Positions 1 through 5,215 of a stretch of 7,485 nt of DNA are shown in pieces. The stretch is from assembly GCA_021826795.1 (NCBI GenBank), contig JAKAYM010000091.1, positions 1 to 7,485 on the forward strand. Reading direction: 5' to 3'. Made by a program: the position numbers and the translations under genes. Each line of letters opens with the position of its first letter. The first letter of the stretch is position 1. The notes under the pieces are model-generated. The model was not told the DNA's origin and did not search any database. It saw nothing but the letters and a program-made list of their open reading frames with translations. Origin of the DNA: Thermoplasmata archaeon (GTDB lineage Archaea; Thermoplasmatota; Thermoplasmata; Thermoplasmatales; Thermoplasmataceae).

Positions 1-63
1 GCAAGAATAGGCATATCTTTCACTGTCTATGTCAATATCTAAATTATAACTATAAATCTGCAT
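1..63 (-). CDS. N-terminus of a minus-strand gene, possibly an M1-family (tricorn-interacting) aminopeptidase; partial
   Basis: An ATG on the minus strand at 63-61 opens a frame with no stop through to the window edge, giving 21 residues. The stretch YNLDIDID at residues 6-13 followed by an aromatic-rich RYAYS resembles the first beta-strands of archaeal M1 zinc aminopeptidases (tricorn-interacting factors F2/F3), which begin with a YDLxLDxD-type strand and a short turn. These enzymes trim peptides released by the proteasome or tricorn protease. A TATA-like box on the same strand lies at 92-85, about 28 nt upstream, the same spacing as the other leaderless genes here, which supports the start. 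The catalytic HExxH region lies outside the window. That a gene is present is fairly likely; the family is a guess from one strand. Confidence 0.45.
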   Translation of the reverse strand, partial: MQIYSYNLDIDIDSERYAYSC

Positions 64-67
64 GGTG

Positions 68-80
68 CCATATCATATGG
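68..80. promoter_or_regulatory. 13-bp dyad, CCATAT-C-ATATGG, in a promoter region
   Basis: Two perfect 6-bp arms (CCATAT and ATATGG) flank a single central base. The dyad lies between the minus-strand TATA box (92-85) and the start codon at 63, a classic place for an archaeal repressor site. It may equally be chance in AT-rich DNA. Confidence 0.3.
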
Positions 81-84
81 TTGC

Positions 85-92
85 ATATAATT
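85..92 (-). promoter_or_regulatory. TATA box for the left-edge minus-strand gene
   Basis: Read on the minus strand the sequence is AATTATAT. Its upstream end is about 29 nt before the ATG at 63, so transcription would begin at or very near the start codon, giving a leaderless mRNA. The spacing matches the boxes for sua5 and coxM. Confidence 0.45.
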
Positions 93-265
93 TTTGCCAA
101 TGCATGAAAACTCGAAGGAAGCCGGTGTACGTGTTTATGAATGATACCTATTTATTTTATACATGGGAATTTATTAAAATTTGTTTTGATATTCTCTGGA
201 CAGTAGAATAAATCATAAAAGCATTGGATTTTTTTTAAGGTTTCTTCTAGATAAACATTGAATTC

Positions 266-273
266 TTTAAATA
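266..273 (+). promoter_or_regulatory. TATA box for sua5
   Basis: TTTAAATA, with its first base 28 nt before the sua5 ATG at 294. Transcription would begin at or next to the start codon, and no Shine-Dalgarno sequence is present in 274-293. Both fit leaderless initiation. Confidence 0.6.
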
Positions 274-293
274 ACATTTTGTGATTTACACAC

Positions 294-1337
294 ATGTCGG
301 AAATAATTAACATGGATAATAATTACAGGGAGTCAATATTAAAATGTGCAGCGACCATTAGGGATGGTGGTACAGTTGTATTCCCAACTGAAACTGTTTA
401 CGGCCTCGGCGCCGATGCTTTCAATGCAGATGCGTGCAAAAAAATATTTATTGCAAAGAATCGCCCTGCAGATAATCCGCTCATTGTCCATATATCAAAT
501 ATGGAGATGCTTGAGAGGGTAGCTTATATAGATAAAGATTTAAAGGAGAAAATGGAACATGTATGGCCTTCTCCTTTAACCCTGCTTTTGAAGAGAAAAA
601 ATGCTCTTCCGGATATAGTGACAGCAGGGCTTGATACTGTTTGCATAAGATACCCGGACAACCGGATAGCACTGGATCTGATAGATGCATGCGGCCCAAT
701 AGCAGCACCCAGTGCAAATATTTCAACCAGGCCCAGTATAGTGGACTCAGAAACAGCCATAAAGGAGCTGGATGGAAAAGTAGATATTATAATCGACGCC
801 GGTAGGGTAAAGTACGGTGTGGAATCCACAATTATTGACTGTACGGTGAATCCTTACCGGCTGCTAAGGGCCGGAGCATTCACTGTTGAGGATATCAGGT
901 CGATGATAGGTAATGTATATGTGGATCCTTTAGCCAAAGGATACAGTCAGTCCAGCGTAGCACTGACCCCTGGATTAAAATACAGGCATTATGCACCGTC
1001 CAAAAAATTATTCCTCATAGAGGACGAAGAAGAGTTCATAAAATTTATATCTTCAGAGGAATCCAAGGAATTCCTTATTCTATGTTCAGCCAAAAACGCC
1101 GTATATGCATCTGAAAAACCCATTATACTTGGCGATAACATTTATGAGGTGGCATATAACCTATTCTATGACTTCAGATTGCTGGACGATTCTGAAAAAG
1201 AGTATGGTGTAATACAATCATTTCCCGAAAATGGAATAGGGCTGGCTGTTATGAACAGGATACGCAAAGCAAGTTTCCTCATTGTAAAGGATAAAGAAAA
1301 TATAGATAAAATAAATAGGGTGCTGAATGAAACTTGA
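294..1337 (+). CDS. sua5: Threonylcarbamoyl-AMP synthase, Sua5 type (YrdC domain plus Sua5 domain)
   Basis: This enzyme condenses L-threonine, bicarbonate and ATP to threonylcarbamoyl-AMP, the activated donor that the Kae1/KEOPS complex uses to make t6A at position 37 of tRNAs reading ANN codons. It acts in the cytoplasm. The YrdC domain covers roughly residues 10-205, with PTETVYGLG at 31-39, the nucleotide-binding KNRP at 55-58, PSANIS at 139-144 and GVESTIID at 175-182. A linker containing TPGLKYRHYAP (225-235), the typical Sua5 interdomain signature, leads to a C-terminal Sua5 domain (about 236-340). The length of 347 aa is normal for Sua5 and too long for the single-domain TsaC/YrdC. The ATG at 294 fits the leaderless promoter; an in-frame ATG at 312 is the alternative. 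The last codons overlap the next gene by 11 nt, implying co-transcription. Confidence 0.95.
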   Translation: MSEIINMDNNYRESILKCAATIRDGGTVVFPTETVYGLGADAFNADACKKIFIAKNRPADNPLIVHISNMEMLERVAYIDKDLKEKMEHVWPSPLTLLLKRKNALPDIVTAGLDTVCIRYPDNRIALDLIDACGPIAAPSANISTRPSIVDSETAIKELDGKVDIIIDAGRVKYGVESTIIDCTVNPYRLLRAGAFTVEDIRSMIGNVYVDPLAKGYSQSSVALTPGLKYRHYAPSKKLFLIEDEEEFIKFISSEESKEFLILCSAKNAVYASEKPIILGDNIYEVAYNLFYDFRLLDDSEKEYGVIQSFPENGIGLAVMNRIRKASFLIVKDKENIDKINRVLNET

Positions 1338-2244
1338 TAATTATCGGTTAAACTGGGAAGTTATACTTAAGAAAGAAATAGACTTTCTTTCGAAGAAATA
1401 TCCAGATATAGATATAAGAGGAAGCTATGCAAGTATAATTAATCTTCTCAATGATAATAAAATAAGATCAAGGATCATACTTAACAAAAATGAATTTATT
1501 GGCTATGCATATGTAATGGACTCTGCTGATAAAAGTGACAGGCTTTATGCTGATATCGGTTTTATATCTTCAAAAAAGATCAATGATGAAAGGTTGAAGG
1601 AACTTTTTGACTGGCTGATTACCATATCAAATGAATCAAAGAAAAAACTCATGCTGAATCAGATCTTCAACGGAAATGAATTGAGTACTAAGTACCTTGA
1701 AAAACATGGATTCAGAACTATTGTTAGGAAAAGAATGGTAATGGATCTGAATACCTATTCATACCATAAAAATGTTGAAGATTATGATATCAGTGGAATA
1801 GAAGGACTCAATATGGACCTTTACTCTGATGCAGAATATGAGGCATTTAAATATACATCAGATAAATATCTGTTCAGTGATAAAAGGGAGGACAGGATTA
1901 ATACCGTGAAGAATCTTTTTAACGGAGAATATGGAGAAATTATCCCTGAAGTATCGTTTATTATGAAAAATAAGGGCAGAATTAGTGGCGGTGTTATCTC
2001 TTCACGACTTGGTTTTGATAGGGCATTCATAGTTTCCATATTTGTAAAGCGGGCGTACAGGAAAAAGGGTATAGGCAAATACCTCTTATTTACTGCACTC
2101 AATAGACTAAAGGCCCTTTCATTCCATTATGTATTTCTCTGGGTGAATGCTGAAAATTTTGCAAGAGATTTTTATTCACATTACGGATTTATATATGACG
2201 ATTATCCAGATGAGGTGATATATTACCTCCCATATAAGAAATAA
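1327..2244 (+). CDS. Two-domain GNAT-family N-acetyltransferase-like protein
   Basis: The C-terminal half (about residues 155-300) is a recognisable GNAT fold. It has the beta4 strand IVSIFV (235-240), the acetyl-CoA pyrophosphate loop RKKGIG (245-250), and the motif B segment from N274 to F288 with the common FYSHYGF ending. The N-terminal half (about 10-140) looks like a second, degenerate GNAT unit: FIGYAYVM (57-64), DIGFISS (76-82) and YLEKHGF (123-129) mimic beta strands and motif B, but no RxxGxG/A loop is visible, so it probably does not bind acetyl-CoA in the normal way. The start at 1327 overlaps the end of sua5 by 11 nt, with only a weak Shine-Dalgarno-like GGGTG at 1318-1322, which suggests translational coupling. 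The substrate is unknown; an amine, a peptide N-terminus or a tRNA-related target are all possible. Confidence 0.8.
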   Translation: MKLDNYRLNWEVILKKEIDFLSKKYPDIDIRGSYASIINLLNDNKIRSRIILNKNEFIGYAYVMDSADKSDRLYADIGFISSKKINDERLKELFDWLITISNESKKKLMLNQIFNGNELSTKYLEKHGFRTIVRKRMVMDLNTYSYHKNVEDYDISGIEGLNMDLYSDAEYEAFKYTSDKYLFSDKREDRINTVKNLFNGEYGEIIPEVSFIMKNKGRISGGVISSRLGFDRAFIVSIFVKRAYRKKGIGKYLLFTALNRLKALSFHYVFLWVNAENFARDFYSHYGFIYDDYPDEVIYYLPYKK

Positions 2245-2278
2245 AATTTAATGAAAAATACAAATTAAGATGTATACC

Positions 2279-2286
2279 CTTAAATA
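2279..2286 (+). promoter_or_regulatory. TATA box for the SEC59-family membrane protein gene
   Basis: CTTAAATA, with its first base 27 nt before the GTG at 2306, is close in sequence and spacing to the sua5 box. A second AT-rich candidate, AAATTTAAG at 2292-2300, would instead suit an ATG start at 2324. Confidence 0.4.
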
Positions 2287-2305
2287 AACAAAAATTTAAG
2301 TCCAT

Positions 2306-3268
2306 GTGATAAATCAGTTTATTATGGAATTGTTCAATTATGCCTATTTTGGCATTTTCATAGTTGCCCTTGTTTATTTACTTACGAAAAACAGAGAATC
2401 TTTCCTTATAAAAATACTTGTTTCTATCCCCGTGATGGCAGGTATGGTGTATTTTTCAGGATCATTTTATATACTTCCAATATACATTTTTTCACTCATG
2501 ATAAGTACTTATCTTTATACAGTGTTCTTCTATTTTCCTTTTACCGTGGATTTTATCCTCATATTAATGGCAATATTTGGAAATTTTATACCGGTAAGAT
2601 ATGTTTTTGCCGCCATTTCCATATCTATTTTACTGTCCATGTTCCTTGACAAGAATATGAAAAAATACGATTTAATGAACAATGAAAAAAAGGGAAAGGA
2701 TATTAAAAGAGAAACTTACAGGGATTATTTTCAGATTTCAACTGGTATTGCTACAATTATAATATTTTTTCTGGATGGAATAAAGGGAAGATTGTTAATA
2801 CTGCTTGCGGTAATGTTAATATATCTGGCCGGAAATATTCTCTATCTCAATAATAAAAACAGAATAGCGGATCTGGTTTACCGTATGGAAAGGGAAGATA
2901 CAAAACTTGGTCTTGGTTCCATGTATCTTGCAGCAGGGTTTCTTCTTGTACTTTCCTTCACTAAGTCCCTTCCTCTGATATATATCTCAGCATTCATGAT
3001 AATGATAGGTGATTCGCTTGCCACTATACTGGGTATGAAGATCAGGAGTAAGAAGCTCTTCTACAATCGTAAAAAATCAATTGCTGGATTCCTTTCAATG
3101 CTGGTTCCATCCTTTATATTCGGAATATTCTTTTTTATATACTTTTATTCTGCGATTTATGCATTAGGAGGCACATTTGCTGAATCCATATCAAATAGAG
3201 TTGCAGATGACAATATAACAATTCCAGTTTCAATTGTTATACTGCATTTTCTTATATCCATGATTTGA
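2306..3268 (+). CDS. Polytopic membrane protein of the dolichol/phytol kinase (SEC59, CTP-dependent) family
   Basis: Members of this family transfer phosphate from CTP to polyprenols such as dolichol, phytol or geranylgeraniol; related proteins are phosphatidate cytidylyltransferases. In archaea this could supply lipid carrier for glycosylation or salvage isoprenoid alcohols for membrane lipids. I see about ten hydrophobic membrane segments between residues 10 and 320. Family signatures are RDYFQISTGIA (139-149, the usual RKxxHxxxG position), EDTKLGLGSMYLAAG (197-211), IGDSLATILG (234-243), KKSIAG (256-261, the KSxxG nucleotide-related motif) and the late DDNITIP (301-307). The histidine usual in the first motif appears to be replaced by glutamine or shifted. 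The start is uncertain: GTG at 2306 fits the TATA spacing, while ATG at 2324 removes six residues. The actual alcohol substrate cannot be read from sequence. Confidence 0.75.
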   Translation: MINQFIMELFNYAYFGIFIVALVYLLTKNRESFLIKILVSIPVMAGMVYFSGSFYILPIYIFSLMISTYLYTVFFYFPFTVDFILILMAIFGNFIPVRYVFAAISISILLSMFLDKNMKKYDLMNNEKKGKDIKRETYRDYFQISTGIATIIIFFLDGIKGRLLILLAVMLIYLAGNILYLNNKNRIADLVYRMEREDTKLGLGSMYLAAGFLLVLSFTKSLPLIYISAFMIMIGDSLATILGMKIRSKKLFYNRKKSIAGFLSMLVPSFIFGIFFFIYFYSAIYALGGTFAESISNRVADDNITIPVSIVILHFLISMI

Positions 3269-3296
3269 AATACCATTCTACAAAGGCTTGATGTTA

Positions 3297-3306
3297 AAAT
3301 ATATAT
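3297..3306 (+). promoter_or_regulatory. TATA box for tRNA-Gly
   Basis: AAATATATAT, beginning 34 nt before the mature tRNA 5' end. That leaves room for a short 5' leader to be removed by RNase P. The box lies outside the upstream coding region. Confidence 0.6.
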
Positions 3307-3330
3307 ACCCTGTTGTATTTTAGACTTAAA

Positions 3331-3403
3331 GCGAGTGTGGTGTAGCCTGGCAACACGCGAGCTTGCCAAGCTCGTGCCCCGGGTCCAAATCCCGGCACTC
3401 GCA
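3331..3403 (+). tRNA. tRNA-Gly(GCC): tRNA-Gly, anticodon GCC
   Basis: A complete cloverleaf can be folded by eye. The acceptor GCGAGTG (3331-3337) pairs perfectly with CACTCGC (3396-3402), followed by discriminator A at 3403. The D stem is GTGT/ACAC with the invariant GG in its loop. The anticodon stem CGAGC/GCTCG encloses the loop TTGCCAA, with GCC at 3365-3367, which reads GGC and GGU. The variable loop has 4 nt and the T stem is CCGGG/CCCGG with loop TCCAAAT. There is no intron and no encoded CCA, so CCA must be added enzymatically. A T4 tract directly after the gene (3404-3407) is a plausible terminator. The open frame running through this tRNA into the next gene has no usable start here and is not coding. 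Confidence 0.97.
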
Positions 3404-3424
3404 TTTTCGATAATAATAGTATTC

Positions 3425-3432
3425 TTTATATA
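3425..3432 (+). promoter_or_regulatory. TATA box for the Rieske ferredoxin gene
   Basis: TTTATATA lies between the tRNA and the Rieske gene, with its first base 36 nt before the ATG at 3461. This implies a very short leader of roughly ten nucleotides or less. It indicates that the gene is transcribed separately from the tRNA and supports the 3461 start. Confidence 0.55.
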
Positions 3433-3460
3433 TTGGAATTCATATTCTCCTAAGATAGAT

Positions 3461-3796
3461 ATGGAATGGCAAAAAATTTGTGCTGCAAATGAATTTGAAG
3501 GTGAAAACAGGAAGATGTTTGAAGTTAACGGTCATAAAATTCTTGTTTCCAGAATAGATGGAAAACTCTATTCTATTGATGGATTATGCTCCCACATGGG
3601 AGGAGATCTGAGCAGAGGACGCACTGAAAATAATAAAGTCATCTGTCCGAAACATCACGCAGTATTTAACTTAGAAACCGGCCATGTTGAAAAAAATGTG
3701 AACGGTTTTTTCAAAGCAATGACCAGAAAAGATGCTAAGGATCTCAATGCATACGAAATAAGGGAAAACAATGGAAATATTGAAATAAATATATAA
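3461..3796 (+). CDS. Small soluble Rieske-type [2Fe-2S] ferredoxin
   Basis: The 111-aa protein is essentially one Rieske domain. The cluster ligands are C43 and H45 (CSH) and C62 and H65 (CPKH), spaced C-x-H-x16-C-x2-H, as in Rieske ferredoxins of dioxygenase and NirD type. There is no membrane anchor and no disulfide cysteine pair, so it is not the cytochrome bc-type Rieske protein; it should be a cytoplasmic single-electron carrier. The ATG at 3461 is chosen because codons further upstream belong to the tRNA and promoter and contain no start. It sits 88 nt before the molybdenum hydroxylase operon on the same strand but has its own TATA box, and T-rich sequence follows it, so it is probably a separate transcript. 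No oxygenase gene is present nearby, so its partner is unknown; the Mo enzyme is one candidate. Confidence 0.9.
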   Translation: MEWQKICAANEFEGENRKMFEVNGHKILVSRIDGKLYSIDGLCSHMGGDLSRGRTENNKVICPKHHAVFNLETGHVEKNVNGFFKAMTRKDAKDLNAYEIRENNGNIEINI

Positions 3797-3811
3797 TAAG
3801 GAAATAAAAGC

Positions 3812-3828
3812 ATTTTTTCATCCTTTTT
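3812..3828 (+). terminator. T-rich tracts, probable terminator of the Rieske gene
   Basis: A T6 run (3813-3818) and a T5 run (3824-3828) lie 16-32 nt past the stop codon. Archaeal RNA polymerase commonly terminates at oligo-T tracts without a hairpin, and none is obvious here. Confidence 0.45.
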
Positions 3829-3856
3829 CAATAACGATTATGGTTCTTCAGTAACG
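3827..3856 (+). repeat. Direct repeat TTCARTAACG, 20-bp period, next to the coxM promoter
   Basis: TTCAATAACG at 3827-3836 and TTCAGTAACG at 3847-3856 differ at one base of ten and are exactly 20 bp apart, about two helical turns. The second copy directly abuts the TATA box, overlapping where TFB would contact DNA. This arrangement suits a transcription regulator of the Mo-hydroxylase operon, but no binding protein is known. Confidence 0.45.
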
Positions 3857-3865
3857 TTTTTATAC
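3857..3865 (+). promoter_or_regulatory. TATA box for the coxMSL-like operon
   Basis: TTTTTATAC, with its first base 28 nt before the coxM ATG at 3885. No Shine-Dalgarno sequence lies between box and start, so the operon mRNA should be leaderless. Confidence 0.6.
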
Positions 3866-3884
3866 AATTCTCTATTATATTACT

Positions 3885-4739
3885 ATGTTTCCAGATAAAT
3901 TTGAATACTATGCCCCGAAAAGCATAGAAGAGGCTGCAAAGTTTTTAAGCGGGCATGAAGACGCAAAGATTCTTGCCGGAGGCCAGAGTCTTATACCGCT
4001 TTTGAAACTGAGATTCACATCCGTGCCGGAGATCGTTGATATAGGCAGAATAAGAGGGCTAGATGAAATAAAACTCCTTGGCAATACCCTTGAAATCGGA
4101 GCAATGGCAAGAACTGGAGAAATTGCAGACAATGTTTCCATAAGAGGTAAATTTCCTGTCCTGAGCGAGGCCGCAGGTCATATAGCTGACCCCCTGATCA
4201 GAAATATGGGAACGATAGGTGGAGACCTCTGCCATGGAGATCCGGCCAATGATTTTCCCGCAGTGATGCTTGCGCTGGATGCTGAATTTGAAATTTCTTC
4301 TGCAGATAGAAAAAGAACAGTAAAGGCTGAGGACTTTTTTGTGGATACATTTGCCACGGCACTTGAACCAGGTGAAATACTCACAAAAATTAAAATTCAG
4401 GACACGGGATCATCGGGAAGGTATATGAAATACAAGAAATATGCCGGTGATTTCTCCATTCTAGGTATAGCAGTGAATCTGCTGCTGGATGGAAAAGAGG
4501 TAAAAAAGTGTGGCATAGGATTAACCAACTGCGGTGCCACTGCCCTGAAGGCGAAGGAAGCTGAAAAGTTTCTGGAAGGAAAGGAAATCAGTGATGAAAA
4601 TATCGCAAATGCGGCGGAGTTATTATTGAAAGTTGCAGATTTCATGGACGACGATAATGGAAGTGTAAAGTTCAAGGAAAAACTTCTCAAATACCTTTTT
4701 GTAAAGGCGGTAAAGGGAATAGGAGGTGTACATAAATGA
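3885..4739 (+). CDS. coxM: FAD-binding medium subunit of a molybdenum hydroxylase (CO dehydrogenase/xanthine oxidase family)
   Basis: This flavoprotein accepts electrons from the [2Fe-2S] subunit and passes them to the external acceptor. The N-terminal FAD-binding domain carries AGGQSLIPLLKLR (31-43) and TIGGDLCHGDPANDFPA (110-126), the two flavin-binding signatures of the CoxM/XDH-B family. The stretch from KYKKYAGDFS (182-191) into the C-terminal domain is also typical. The length of 284 aa is normal. The ATG at 3885 is supported by the leaderless TATA spacing and by the conserved FEYYAPKSIEEA opening. The stop codon overlaps the next start as ATGA. The cox symbol denotes the family; CO as substrate is unlikely given the L subunit. 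No accessory cox D, E or F maturation genes are in the window. Confidence 0.93.
   Translation: MFPDKFEYYAPKSIEEAAKFLSGHEDAKILAGGQSLIPLLKLRFTSVPEIVDIGRIRGLDEIKLLGNTLEIGAMARTGEIADNVSIRGKFPVLSEAAGHIADPLIRNMGTIGGDLCHGDPANDFPAVMLALDAEFEISSADRKRTVKAEDFFVDTFATALEPGEILTKIKIQDTGSSGRYMKYKKYAGDFSILGIAVNLLLDGKEVKKCGIGLTNCGATALKAKEAEKFLEGKEISDENIANAAELLLKVADFMDDDNGSVKFKEKLLKYLFVKAVKGIGGVHK
4721..4728 (+). promoter_or_regulatory. Shine-Dalgarno site of coxS
   Basis: AGGAGGTG ends 7 nt before the ATG at 4736 and matches the archaeal anti-Shine-Dalgarno well. It lies inside the end of coxM and favours translation of the overlapping coxS. A second ATG follows directly at 4739; the first has the ATGA overlap. 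Confidence 0.75.
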
Positions 4740-5215
4740 TGGTTAATATAAAGGTGAATGGAAAGGAATATAAGAGGGATGTGGAACCCAGGACACTGCT
4801 GGCAACATTTATCAGGGACGATCTGGAACTGACCGGAACACACATAGGATGCGATACAACCAACTGCGGGGCATGTACTGTACTGATGGATGGAAAGGCC
4901 GTAAAATCATGTACGGTACTGGCTGTCCAGGCTGATGGGCACGAAATAGAAACAATAGAACATGAATCAGATAAAGAACTCAGCATGGTAAAGGAAAGTT
5001 TTGTGGAAGAGAACGGCCTGCAGTGTGGTTTCTGCACTCCAGGAATGATCATGACCAGTCTCTACATGCTCAGAAAAAATAAAAATCCCAGCGATGACTA
5101 CATTAAAAGTAACCTAGCAGGAAATCTCTGCAGATGCACAGGTTATGTATCCATAATAAATTCCATAAAAAAAGCTAGTGAAAAAATAAATGGAGAGAGG
5201 GTGGTGGCAAAATGA
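4736..5215 (+). CDS. coxS: Small 2x[2Fe-2S] iron-sulfur subunit of the molybdenum hydroxylase
   Basis: This subunit carries electrons from the molybdenum centre to FAD. Both clusters are complete. The N-terminal plant-ferredoxin-type domain has C39, C44, C47 and C59 (C-x4-C-x2-C-x11-C). The C-terminal helical domain has C97, C100, C132 and C134 (C-x2-C-x31-C-x-C), including QCGFCTPGM and the LCRCTGY motif typical of the family. The length of 159 aa is standard. It overlaps coxM and coxL by 4 nt each (ATGA), indicating coupled translation and 1:1:1 synthesis of the heterotrimer halves. All eight cysteine ligands are present, so the subunit should be functional. Confidence 0.96.
   Translation: MMVNIKVNGKEYKRDVEPRTLLATFIRDDLELTGTHIGCDTTNCGACTVLMDGKAVKSCTVLAVQADGHEIETIEHESDKELSMVKESFVEENGLQCGFCTPGMIMTSLYMLRKNKNPSDDYIKSNLAGNLCRCTGYVSIINSIKKASEKINGERVVAK
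5197..5203 (+). promoter_or_regulatory. Shine-Dalgarno site of coxL
   Basis: GAGGGTG within a purine-rich stretch, 8 nt before the ATG at 5212. Together with the ATGA overlap it fixes the short N-terminus of coxL; no upstream in-frame start is available. Confidence 0.6.

Noticed and set aside
104..211. A 35-codon plus-strand open frame (ATG at 104, TAA at 209-211) between the two divergent promoters.
   Set aside because: It has no Shine-Dalgarno site and the nearest TATA-like box (86-93) is only about 18 nt upstream, too close for a leaderless start. The composition is unremarkable and no family is recognisable.
2243..2299. AAAATTTAA repeated at 2243-2251 and 2291-2299 around the SEC59-family promoter.
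   Set aside because: Short A/T-only repeat in AT-rich intergenic sequence; no phasing or symmetry beyond chance.
3331..3403. tRNA-Gly as a possible integration site for a mobile element.
   Set aside because: I see no second copy of the tRNA 3' end, no integrase, and ordinary metabolic genes on both sides.
3335..3460. Upstream extension of the Rieske frame, giving a 153-aa protein with an apparent hydrophobic N-terminal segment.
   Set aside because: The first part lies entirely within the tRNA-Gly gene and the rest spans the Rieske promoter. The apparent membrane segment is an artefact of translating tRNA and AT-rich sequence.
4397..5052. Minus-strand open frames of 121-148 codons opposite coxM and coxS.
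   Set aside because: They lie fully antisense to genes with clear cofactor motifs, lack promoters, and translate to low-complexity Ser/Pro/Phe-rich sequence typical of shadow frames.
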